Position numbers and translations under genes: made by a program. Positions 54,786-61,560 of a DNA stretch of 64,000 bases are shown here, piece by piece; positions within the stretch are counted from its first letter, which is position 1, and the number at the start of each line of letters is the position of its first letter. Source of the stretch: HGM04593 sp045661225 (GTDB lineage Bacteria; Bacteroidota; Bacteroidia; Bacteroidales; Bacteroidaceae); the NCBI GenBank assembly GCA_045661225.1, contig JAZRFF010000021.1, positions 26,924 to 90,923 on the forward strand, read 5' to 3'. The notes below the pieces were generated by a model. It was not told the DNA's origin and ran no database searches. It was given only the letters and a program-made list of their open reading frames with translations.

Positions 54786-55642
54786 ACCGTATAGCAACTA
54801 TAGCGCTGACCCTCACATTGCTGGCACTGCCGGCAGTGTCAAAGGGTCAGCACTTTATTTCGGACAGCATCAGGCCCGAAAGAATAGTCGTAAAAAGCAC
54901 CACGTACGGGCTCACGAACATAAACAGCCTCGACACATACCTGAACGGCAAGAGCTTCAACGGCGCAGGCCTGCACCTGCAGCACGAAAAGCTGCGCGAC
55001 GCCCGCACAGGCAACTACCGCTGGAAATACCAGACAATGTTCAGCGCCACAATAGGCATTGCCTCGCTCGAGTACCGTTCGCAGCTGGCAGGAATAGCAT
55101 CATACTCGTGGAACGGCTACCACTGTTTCAACATAAAGAAACGCCTCAAGCTGCTTGCCGGAGCACACATTCTCATCGAAGGAGGAGCGCTATACATTGC
55201 AAGCAACGGCAACAACCCGGCATCGGCAAAGCTACGCGCCTCACTGGGAGCGTCAGCAATGGCAATATACCACATTCCGGTGGGCAAAAGCGACTGGACA
55301 GCACGCCTGCAGGCCGATGTACCGCTCGTCGGAGTAATGTTCGCCCCCGAATTCGGGCAGAGCTATTATGAGATTTTCTCACACGGGCAAATAGGACGGA
55401 CAATAGCATTCGCCCACCCCGTCAACAGCCCATCGCTAAAGAGCCTGTTCACGCTGGATATTCCGCTACGTTGCAAACGCCACAGCACCACATTGCGCGT
55501 GGCATACACCGCCGACATATACCAAAGTAACATAAACCACATACGTTGCCACATATACCGCCACGCCATCACTTTGGGCTTTGTAAGCACAATACTGAAA
55601 ATAAAGCACGAAAATAGACTAAAGGCATACTCGCCGTACTAA
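54782..55642 (+). CDS. DUF3316 exported protein
   Basis: A 286-residue protein with a signal peptide (to about 22, SKGQ). The body is beta-strand-rich and matches the DUF3316 pattern (IVVKSTTYGLTNINSLDTYL, a GAGLHLQHEKLRD segment, and a DVPLVGVMFAPEFGQSYYEIF stretch). Members are thought to be outer-membrane or periplasmic proteins, without a known role. It overlaps the parC stop by four bases, so it is translationally coupled to parC. That pairing recurs in Bacteroidales but its meaning is not known. Confidence 0.8.
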   Translation: MNRIATIALTLTLLALPAVSKGQHFISDSIRPERIVVKSTTYGLTNINSLDTYLNGKSFNGAGLHLQHEKLRDARTGNYRWKYQTMFSATIGIASLEYRSQLAGIASYSWNGYHCFNIKKRLKLLAGAHILIEGGALYIASNGNNPASAKLRASLGASAMAIYHIPVGKSDWTARLQADVPLVGVMFAPEFGQSYYEIFSHGQIGRTIAFAHPVNSPSLKSLFTLDIPLRCKRHSTTLRVAYTADIYQSNINHIRCHIYRHAITLGFVSTILKIKHENRLKAYSPY

Positions 55643-55675
55643 AGGAACCGACTAAATTACACCCGAAAGCTCTCT

Positions 55676-56746
55676 ATGACAAAGAAAATAGCCACATACC
55701 TTACGCTACTGCTGCTGACAGCAAGCTGCATAAGCGAGGACGACTTTGCCAACACCCCAAACGGCAATTTCGAGGCACTGTGGCAACTTATAGACGAGCG
55801 CTACTGCTTCTTTGAACAAGCAAACGAAGAGTTCGGGCTCAATTGGGACGCCGTGTACAACAAATACAAGCCATTAGCCAACGAATGCACCAACGAAATT
55901 CAACTGTTCGACGTCCTGAGCGAAATGCTGGACGAACTGCGCGACGGGCACGTCAACCTGACATCGCCCTACGGCACAAGCTACTATTGGGACTGGAGCA
56001 GCAGCTACCCCGCGAACTTCAGCGACTCGCTACAGCGCAACTACTTAGGGACAGACTTCAGAATGACCAACGGGATACGCTACACAACACTGAACGAAGA
56101 TATTGGCTACATATATGCAGGCAGTTTCTCGGGTTCATTCAGTATTGACAACCTGTCGGTGATGCTCTACAACCTAAAAGAGACAAAAGCACTCATTCTG
56201 GACATTCGCAACAACGGCGGAGGTATGATTACAAGCGCCGAACGGCTGGCATCGATGTTTACCGACAAAAAAGTACACTGCGGATACATACAACACAAGA
56301 CCGGCAAAGGGCACGCCGACCTCTCGAAGCCCGAGAAGATACACATAACCCCCTCGGGCGGCGTAACGTGGTTGCGTCCGGTCATTCTGCTCACCAACCG
56401 GAGCGTCTTTAGCGCAGCCAATCACTTTGTGATGATAATGCGCGAGTTGCCGCACGTGATAGTCGTGGGCGACAAGACCGGCGGCGGCAGCGGAATGCCC
56501 CTGAACAGCATACTGCCCAACGGCTGGAGCGTCCGTCTGTCGGCCTGCCCTATGCTCGACACAAGCCTCAAACACACAGAATTCGGCATTGACCCCGATG
56601 TTAAAGTCGACATAAAGTCCGAAGACTGGAACAACGGTCGCGACACCATAATAGAGACCGCAAAAGAGATAATAACACTCATCTACAAAGAGAGCGAGGA
56701 GAATAAAGAGAACGAAAATGACAAGAGTAGCGACAAAAACAGTTAA
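55676..56746 (+). CDS. S41-family serine peptidase, lipoprotein
   Basis: A 356-residue lipoprotein (lipobox LTASC, Cys18). After an N-terminal helical part (NFEALWQLIDERYCFFE) there is the S41 (C-terminal processing peptidase/tricorn-like) domain: KALILDIRNNGGGM, the catalytic Ser in NRSVFSAANHF and the catalytic Lys in VVGDKTGGGSGMP. It has no PDZ domain, unlike CtpA-type proteases. A charged EKENENDK tail closes it. It would degrade proteins or peptides in the periplasm or at the cell surface. It lies 33 bases after the DUF3316 gene, probably in the parC operon. Confidence 0.87.
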   Translation: MTKKIATYLTLLLLTASCISEDDFANTPNGNFEALWQLIDERYCFFEQANEEFGLNWDAVYNKYKPLANECTNEIQLFDVLSEMLDELRDGHVNLTSPYGTSYYWDWSSSYPANFSDSLQRNYLGTDFRMTNGIRYTTLNEDIGYIYAGSFSGSFSIDNLSVMLYNLKETKALILDIRNNGGGMITSAERLASMFTDKKVHCGYIQHKTGKGHADLSKPEKIHITPSGGVTWLRPVILLTNRSVFSAANHFVMIMRELPHVIVVGDKTGGGSGMPLNSILPNGWSVRLSACPMLDTSLKHTEFGIDPDVKVDIKSEDWNNGRDTIIETAKEIITLIYKESEENKENENDKSSDKNS

Positions 56747-56814
56747 AAACCACCCCGCTACACATTTTTTCAAAATAAATTCAGACAGATACTAAGAAAA
56801 ATCATTTTTTTCAC

Positions 56815-56822
56815 TATCTTTG
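56815..56822 (+). promoter_or_regulatory. -7 promoter box for tRNA-Leu
   Basis: TATCTTTG, an exact TAnnTTTG match, 24 bases before the tRNA 5' end. Confidence 0.65.
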
Positions 56823-56846
56823 CAACGCAAAATAAAAAAGTCAGTC

Positions 56847-56928
56847 GCGCGTGTGGCGAAATTGGTAGACGCGCCAGACTTAGGATCTGGTGTTTTGCGA
56901 CGTGTAGGTTCGAGTCCTATCACGCGCA
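56847..56928 (+). tRNA. tRNA-Leu (anticodon UAG)
   Basis: Acceptor arm GCGCGTG pairs with CACGCGC. The anticodon arm CCAGA-CTTAGGA-TCTGG places TAG at the anticodon, and a variable arm typical of leucine tRNAs and the T loop GGTTCGAGTCC are present. The CCA is not encoded. The next bases are the start of the 258-bp repeat. Confidence 0.95.
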
Positions 56929-57183
56929 CGATTGGACAAAAGAGGGTAATTCGAGAGAATTTTCCTCTTTTTTATTTTTGTAATTCACTGATAATCGAGC
57001 GATTATAGACAGCGCCTCATTCTCATCAAAGGTTCGATAATTTACCTGAAATGTTAAACAGATTTTTACCTATACTACTATAAATGATTATCGTTAAGCG
57101 AAAGGGGTTACATACATAAAAACGCCCCACGAGAGGGCGTAAATGCTGTTTTAAGACTTAATACCATTACCAACCTTGTAAGG
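56926..57183 (+). repeat. 258-bp direct repeat, copy A
   Basis: Starts at the last three bases of tRNA-Leu (GCACGATTGGA) and ends CTTGTAAGG. It matches 58142-58477 almost throughout, apart from scattered substitutions and a 76-base element present only in copy B. It contains a hairpin (ACGCCC with GGGCGT near 57122) and, on the minus strand at 57151-57183, eleven codons ending PYKVGNGIKS and a stop. Confidence 0.9.
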
Positions 57184-57204
57184 TTTTAGAAAATACCTCT
57201 TACA

Positions 57205-57228
57205 AAAGTTGTACAGTTATACAACTTT
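57205..57228 (+). promoter_or_regulatory. Probable operator of the first toxin-antitoxin pair
   Basis: Inverted repeat with 9-base arms AAAGTTGTA and TACAACTTT around six bases, ending three bases before the -7 box. Autoregulated toxin-antitoxin operons typically have such a site. Confidence 0.6.
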
Positions 57229-57231
57229 GAT

Positions 57232-57239
57232 TATATTTG
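57232..57239 (+). promoter_or_regulatory. -7 promoter box of the first toxin-antitoxin pair
   Basis: TATATTTG, an exact TAnnTTTG match, 7 bases before the toxin start codon, so the leader is very short. Confidence 0.6.
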
Positions 57240-57246
57240 CAACACT

Positions 57247-57573
57247 ATGAAAAAGATAATTGCATACAAACGGTATTATGCCGACTTTATGGCAAAATTA
57301 TCCCAACCTGAACGAATAAAAATAATGCGCGCATTGTTGTTATTTGAAACAGAGGATAAAATACCGCACCATTACATAAAGTATATTCGTGATGGGATAT
57401 ATGAATTCCGAGTGAACTACGGCAATAATGAGTTCCGTATCTTTTTCATATACGATGGTGACACCATTGTGGTATTGTTTAACTGTTTTAAGAAGAAAAC
57501 CCAAAAGACACCTGACAGTGAAATAAAAAAAGCAGTACAATTAAAGAAAGAGTATTATGAGCAAAAAGAATGA
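57247..57573 (+). CDS. RelE/HigB-type toxin
   Basis: A 108-residue protein of the phage-Gp49-like HigB group in the RelE/ParE superfamily, which acts as a ribosome-dependent mRNA endonuclease. It shows a basic helix start (MKKIIAYKRYYADFM), the central YIRDGIYEFRVNYGNNEFRIFFIYDGD sheet (split around residue 58) and the closing LFNCFKKKTQKTP segment typical of the fold. It overlaps the antitoxin gene by 17 bases, in the toxin-first order that is usual for higBA. Confidence 0.88.
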   Translation: MKKIIAYKRYYADFMAKLSQPERIKIMRALLLFETEDKIPHHYIKYIRDGIYEFRVNYGNNEFRIFFIYDGDTIVVLFNCFKKKTQKTPDSEIKKAVQLKKEYYEQKE

Positions 57574-57853
57574 TATTTATGATGTAAGTGCCGAACTTGC
57601 AAGGGAGTTTGGAGAGATTGGCACTCAAAGTCGTGCAGAGGCTACAGCAAAGGCTTGGGAGGAGTACAATGCGCAGATACTGCTTGATGCTCGCAAGAAC
57701 GCTCGTTTGACACAAGCTGAACTTGCAGAGCGTATTGGTGCAGACAAAGGTTATATATCACGCATTGAACGAGGCATAACAGTTCCCACAGTTGCAACCC
57801 TTTACAAGATTGCAGCTGCAATGGGATTGACTGTTGAGTTGAAACCTATTTGA
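57557..57853 (+). CDS. XRE-family antitoxin (HigA-like)
   Basis: A 98-residue protein with an N-terminal toxin-contact region (MSKKNDIYDVSAELAREFGEI) and a C-terminal Cro/C1-type helix-turn-helix (LTQAELAERIGADKGYISRIERG, about 48-70, then the closing VPTVATLYKIAAAMGL). It should neutralise the overlapping HigB-like toxin and repress the operon at the 57205-57228 inverted repeat. Confidence 0.88.
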   Translation: MSKKNDIYDVSAELAREFGEIGTQSRAEATAKAWEEYNAQILLDARKNARLTQAELAERIGADKGYISRIERGITVPTVATLYKIAAAMGLTVELKPI

Positions 57854-57865
57854 TAGAAGCAATTT

Positions 57866-57968
57866 TCAGAGGTCATCACGAACTTTCTTAAAAGTTTTCA
57901 TATCGTAACCTTCTGCTTTCAAGTAATGAACAAAATCTACCACCTTTAGAAAATCTTTCATAAAATTG
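57866..57968 (-). pseudogene. C-terminal gene fragment adjoining 75-bp elements
   Basis: On the minus strand the last 34 or so codons of a frame read NFMKDFLKVVDFVHYLKAEGY and then MKTFKKVRDDL before a stop. This looks like genuine protein sequence, but everything upstream in that frame is the 75-bp element pair at 57969-58119. So an original gene seems to have lost its 5' part. No family recognised. Confidence 0.4.
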
Positions 57969-58119
57969 TTGGCAGTGCCGACAATTTCTCGCCATGGCAA
58001 AGTGCAAGCAAGCTCGCCTTTACCCGTTTGGCTTAACGAAAAGTTGGCTTCGCCGACAATTTCTTGCCACGGCATAGATGAAACAAGTTTCTCTCTGCTC
58101 GTTTGGCTTGACGAAATTG
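57969..58119 (+). repeat. Two tandem copies of the 75-bp dispersed element
   Basis: Copy one spans 57969-58043 (75 bases) and copy two 58044-58119 (76 bases). Both begin TTGGC and share the GCC-ACAATTTCT-TGCCA-GGCA body and the GTTTGGCTT-ACGAAA end. The bases TTCGATAAT follow the pair, as they also follow the copy in repeat B. Confidence 0.8.
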
Positions 58120-58141
58120 TTCGATAATCTGTCATAAATTT

Positions 58142-58477
58142 GCACGATTGGATAAAAGAGGGTAATTCGAGAGAATTTTCCTCTTTTTTTATTTTTGTAA
58201 TTCACTGATAATCGAGCAATCATAGACAGCGCCTCGTTCTCATCAAAGGTTGGCTGTGCCTTCAATTTCTCGCCACGGCAAAGTGCAAGCAAGCTCGCCT
58301 TTGCTCATTTGGCTTAACGAAATTGTTCGATAATTTACCTGAAATGATAAACAGTTTTTTACCTATACTACTAAAATGTTTTTTTTGATAAGCGAAAGGG
58401 GTTACATACATAAAAACGCCCCACGAGGGGGCGTAAATGCTATTTTAAGATTTGATACCATTACCAACCTTGTAAGG
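58142..58477 (+). repeat. 258-bp direct repeat, copy B, with an inserted 76-bp element
   Basis: Matches 56926-57183 from GCACGATTGGA to CTTGTAAGG, but contains the 76-base element at 58250-58325 between CAAAGG and TTCGATAAT. On the minus strand it carries the PYKVGNGIKS ending too, here preceded by about 16 further open codons. Confidence 0.9.
58250..58325 (+). repeat. 75-bp element copy inside repeat B
   Basis: Starts TTGGCTGTGCC, ends ACGAAATTG, and is exactly the material missing from copy A at 57033/57034 (after CAAAGG). Confidence 0.85.
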
Positions 58478-58555
58478 ATAACCCTTTATAGCGTGAACAA
58501 GGAGCACAATCACAGTTTTTATAGGCAATTGCTAAAAAGTGGTATTTTTATTTGC

Positions 58556-58582
58556 AGGTATTAAAAATAATACCTATATTCG
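58556..58582 (+). promoter_or_regulatory. Promoter and probable operator of the second cassette
   Basis: Inverted repeat with arms AGGTATT and AATACCT (58556-58562 and 58569-58575) directly abutting the -7 box TATATTCG (58575-58582), 22 bases before the start codon. It is arranged like the first cassette. Confidence 0.6.
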
Positions 58583-58604
58583 CAGTAATAAAACCATATA
58601 CAAT

Positions 58605-58850
58605 ATGCCTGAAATTTTTAGATTTTATGGATTTTCATTTTTCTTTTATAGCAGAGAGCACGAGCCATTGCACATTCACGTAGAGGGGAACGATGGTATG
58701 GCAAAGTTCGATTTAGTAGAAGATGAATTTGTGCTAAAAACAGTTTATAATATCAAAAGCAATGACCTTAAAAAGATTAAAGAGGTTATTGACTATAACA
58801 AGGACATTATAATTAAGCACTGGATTAAATATTTTGGAAAGGAGGATTAA
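58605..58850 (+). CDS. DUF4160 protein, first gene of the second toxin-antitoxin-like pair
   Basis: An 81-residue protein of the DUF4160 family: the start MPEIFRFYGFSFFFYSREHEPLHIHV with its HxHV motif is characteristic. DUF4160 genes are nearly always paired with a DUF2442 gene, and the pair is predicted to be a toxin-antitoxin module, DUF4160 the likely toxin. Activity is not proven. Start codon 58605 is 22 bases past the promoter box; a longer frame starting upstream would be transcribed only from another promoter. Confidence 0.8.
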   Translation: MPEIFRFYGFSFFFYSREHEPLHIHVEGNDGMAKFDLVEDEFVLKTVYNIKSNDLKKIKEVIDYNKDIIIKHWIKYFGKED

Positions 58851-58854
58851 CGAT

Positions 58855-59262
58855 ATGAAGATAGTTAGAATTTGGTTCGACAAAAATTATATATATGGAG
58901 CTGATGAGAGTGGCAAAGAGTATCGCCAGTCCTTACTTTGGTATCCACATTTATTGTCTGCTAATGATGAGCAGCGTATGAATTACAAAATAGGTTTTGA
59001 TGGTGTGCATTGGAGAGAACTTGACGAAGATATTAGTTTTGAGAGTTTTGAGTATGAAGATGCTGAACCAACACCTTTGCAAAAATTCTTCTTGACTCAT
59101 AAGGAACTAAACATCGCAGAGTTTGCAAAGCTCGTAAATATAAATGCATCATTGTTGAGGAATTATATAAACGGTTTCAAGAAACCTTCAAAAGAGCGTG
59201 AAGAACAAATTTTGAAAGAGATACACAAGATTGGAGCCAAGTATATGAAAGTTGTTTTTTAA
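58855..59262 (+). CDS. DUF2442 protein with a C-terminal helix-turn-helix
   Basis: A 135-residue protein: the N-terminal DUF2442 part (IVRIWFDKNYIYGADESGKEYRQSL, split at residue 15, WRELDEDISFESF) and a C-terminal helix-turn-helix (FAKLVNINASLLRNYINGFKKPSKEREEQIL, two helices around residues 88-118). It begins four bases after the DUF4160 stop codon. It is the probable antitoxin, able to bind DNA at the inverted repeat 58556-58575. Confidence 0.8.
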   Translation: MKIVRIWFDKNYIYGADESGKEYRQSLLWYPHLLSANDEQRMNYKIGFDGVHWRELDEDISFESFEYEDAEPTPLQKFFLTHKELNIAEFAKLVNINASLLRNYINGFKKPSKEREEQILKEIHKIGAKYMKVVF

Positions 59263-59332
59263 TATTGAACAACAAAGCAGGGCTGTATATTATGAGCAAA
59301 AAATAACTTTAGACACAAAGCCTCTTTTAAAG

Positions 59333-59408
59333 TTGGCTGCGCCTTCAACTTCTCGCCACGGCAAAGGGCAAGCAGCATTGCTTTTGTTCTATTGAGCAAA
59401 GGAGCAGA
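59333..59408 (+). repeat. Degenerate copy of the 75-bp element
   Basis: Begins TTGGCTGCGCCTTCAA and carries the CTCGCCACGGCAAAG body; its second half has diverged. Confidence 0.65.
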
Positions 59409-59451
59409 CACAGCAAATTTCCCCAATTTGAGGGCAATCAACATTTATGTT

Positions 59452-59501
59452 GCTACAAAAAACATTCTCCTTTGGTTGCGACGCAACCAAAGGAGAATGT
59501 T
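59452..59501 (-). terminator. Terminator of the third PEGA gene
   Basis: Perfect 20-base arms (59461-59480 and 59482-59501) around one base. On the minus strand it is followed by TTTTTTG. Confidence 0.85.
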
Positions 59502-59516
59502 TAAACAATATTCTTT

Positions 59517-61292
59517 TTAGAAAGAAAAACCAATACCAAGCTGAGGTGCAAATACTTCAGAACCAATACCACCTCCCATCATTACACCAAGATTTATATT
59601 AAGATTTCTTGTGGGTTTTATTACAAAACCTAAATCCGCAGCATAAACTTCACAACTAGAACGGTCCACACCAGCACCTACACCAAAATAGAAATGCAAT
59701 GGCGATATAATTCTCTTTGTTACACCTACTGTAAACAAAGCACCTGTTCCTCCGGCAAGTTTAAAATATCCGCCCCAGTTACCCAAATAACCAGCCATTA
59801 TACCGGCAAAAATATCGCCTTCAATATTATATGCAGCTACTGCTGTCACAGTCCAAGGAGTAGCCTTATTCATTTTAATAAGGTTATCCTCGCCAATAAG
59901 TTTTTGAGTCTTAATTTTCCTGGTCTCAAATTTCTTAAGGGCAAAACTCAACTTTTTATTTGTGGCAAGTACATCTATAGAGAATTCTCCATTATCCTTT
60001 GTAAACACGCTTGCATTGCTGCCAACAGGAGCAACCTCTACGTCGGCAAGCGGGTTACCGTTCTTGTCGACCACAACACCGGTTATTGTGTTACGGCCTT
60101 TCAGGTTTACTTTTTTATTATTGGACTTTGAGCTATTCTTGCTTGCATTCGATGCTTTTGTCTGCGAAGCGACATTGTTGCTTACCGATACGTTATCGGC
60201 GCTGCCACGCTCAAGGGTTACATTCTGCTCTGTGGTCTCGCCATCGTAAATCATCACAACAACCTCAGCCGGTGCGTAACCGTCCTTGGTAAGCAACACT
60301 GTGTGCTCGCCGACGAGCAGGTCGTTTATGCTGCGCGGTGTTGTTCCGTAATCGACACCATCAATTGTTATTGAGGCTCCAAGAGGGCTTGTAATCATTG
60401 CAAGAACACCTGTAACGGGGGTTGGAGCGGGAAGCTCAATGGTAGACATATCGCCCTCGTTCACTGTGATGCTTGTCGATGCGCTTTTGTGACCGGCTTT
60501 GCGGCACTCTACGTTGTATGTACCTGCGTTGAGCGTACCGGTCCAAGATGTTGTACCGCGCTTAACGCCCTCGATATAAATCTCGACACCCTCGCCTGCA
60601 GTGAGGGTTATTTTTGAGAAATTGGGGCGCAGTGTAACACTCTCGGTGTGCATCTCGGCCGAATTGCCAAGGGTTACAACACCTTCACTTGTGTGATAGT
60701 TATCCGAGATTATCTTGTAGAAATAGCGTCCGAGGGGAAGAGTCTTTACCAACGAGCCTTCGAAGTCGGTTGTTCCGAGCATTGTCTCGGTTGCGCCGGG
60801 AGTATCGCTCTTGTACATTACCACAGCCTTTGCATCGGCGGGAGTAATCTTGAACAACACCATCTGCTTGGATACCTTGGGCGATTCGGCCGAAAGTATC
60901 ATCTCGTACACGCTGCCGGGCTGAATGGTTACGCCAAGGTCGAACTTGCTTACAGGGTTGTAGCCCGCACGAAGAATAGAGACGTGCTTTGCGCCACGCT
61001 GTACGTACAACCAGAGTTCGTTATCCTTGGGCATCACCTGACACTCCATTTGTCCGAAGTTAAACTGATAGGCTGTAAGCTCGTCGTCGCCTCTGTCGGC
61101 CTTAACCTTGATGATTGCAAAGCGGTCGCCGTTGCCGTCGTACTGTTCATAATCGGGCATACGCGCCGAAAGGTCGGTTGAATTCTCGGCAAAGCTGACA
61201 ACGCGGAACTTTGCCTTCTGCTGCGCTGTGACGTTCATCGAAACAAGAACGAGCAACGCCAAAAGCAACATTCGACTAAAAATGTTTTTCAT
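59517..61292 (-). CDS. PEGA-domain exported protein with carboxypeptidase-regulatory-like domain (paralog 3)
   Basis: A 591-residue protein: signal peptide (to about 23, TAQQ), the N-terminal domain shared with paralogs 1 and 2 (DLSARMPDYEQYDGNGDRF, FNFGQMECQ, WLYVQRGAKHVSI), two PEGA repeats (about 225-282 and 290-348), a Ser/Asn-rich linker, a carboxypeptidase-regulatory-like beta domain (ITGVVVDKNGNPLADVEV to FSIDVLATNKKLSFAL) and a C-terminal strand-rich part ending LGIGFSF. It lies 8 kb from the other two and is transcribed alone, between a -7 box and its own terminator. Confidence 0.78.
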   Translation of the reverse strand: MKNIFSRMLLLALLVLVSMNVTAQQKAKFRVVSFAENSTDLSARMPDYEQYDGNGDRFAIIKVKADRGDDELTAYQFNFGQMECQVMPKDNELWLYVQRGAKHVSILRAGYNPVSKFDLGVTIQPGSVYEMILSAESPKVSKQMVLFKITPADAKAVVMYKSDTPGATETMLGTTDFEGSLVKTLPLGRYFYKIISDNYHTSEGVVTLGNSAEMHTESVTLRPNFSKITLTAGEGVEIYIEGVKRGTTSWTGTLNAGTYNVECRKAGHKSASTSITVNEGDMSTIELPAPTPVTGVLAMITSPLGASITIDGVDYGTTPRSINDLLVGEHTVLLTKDGYAPAEVVVMIYDGETTEQNVTLERGSADNVSVSNNVASQTKASNASKNSSKSNNKKVNLKGRNTITGVVVDKNGNPLADVEVAPVGSNASVFTKDNGEFSIDVLATNKKLSFALKKFETRKIKTQKLIGEDNLIKMNKATPWTVTAVAAYNIEGDIFAGIMAGYLGNWGGYFKLAGGTGALFTVGVTKRIISPLHFYFGVGAGVDRSSCEVYAADLGFVIKPTRNLNINLGVMMGGGIGSEVFAPQLGIGFSF

Positions 61293-61328
61293 AGTAAATA
61301 TTTTTTAATAATTATTTATCAATGTTTG

Positions 61329-61336
61329 CAAAAGTA
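61329..61336 (-). promoter_or_regulatory. -7 promoter box for the third PEGA gene
   Basis: Reads TACTTTTG on the minus strand, a TAnnTTTG match, about 37 bases before the start codon. Confidence 0.55.
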
Positions 61337-61436
61337 ACTATAAAAGCAGATTTTACCCCCCCCGAATTGTTAATTTGTGTTAACAACAGATTATACATTC
61401 TTTTTTTCACATTTTACGCACCTGTTTGCAAGGATT

Positions 61437-61546
61437 TTCGCTCGTTTGTTGCTATCTTTACAGAAAATAGACTGCACTCGCTGTGAAATTCCCAAGCAAG
61501 CTTGGCATTGTTTCGCTCATTTGTTGCTATCTTTACAGAAAAAGAC
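61437..61546 (+). repeat. Tandem promoter-bearing element copies before the fucosidase
   Basis: Two copies of TTCGCTC-TTTGTTGCTATCTTTACAG (61437-61472 and 61512-61546), 75 bases apart, with a CAAGCAAGCTTG core between them. Each ends in the -7-like box TATCTTTA (61453-61460 and 61528-61535). Confidence 0.75.
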
Positions 61547-61560
61547 ACAAACATATAATT

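Noticed and set aside
56820..57008. 62-codon frame across the tRNA-Leu gene
   Set aside because: It covers the tRNA and the start of the repeat; no protein-coding signal.
57866..58135. 89-codon minus-strand gene after the first toxin-antitoxin pair
   Set aside because: Its first 55 codons are the translated 75-bp elements; only the last 34 codons look like real protein, so I listed only that part as a fragment.
56926..58477. CRISPR array or integron attC array
   Set aside because: The repeats are 258 and 75 bases long, with gene-sized spacers; there are no short regular repeats, cas genes, integrase or attC-type folded sites.
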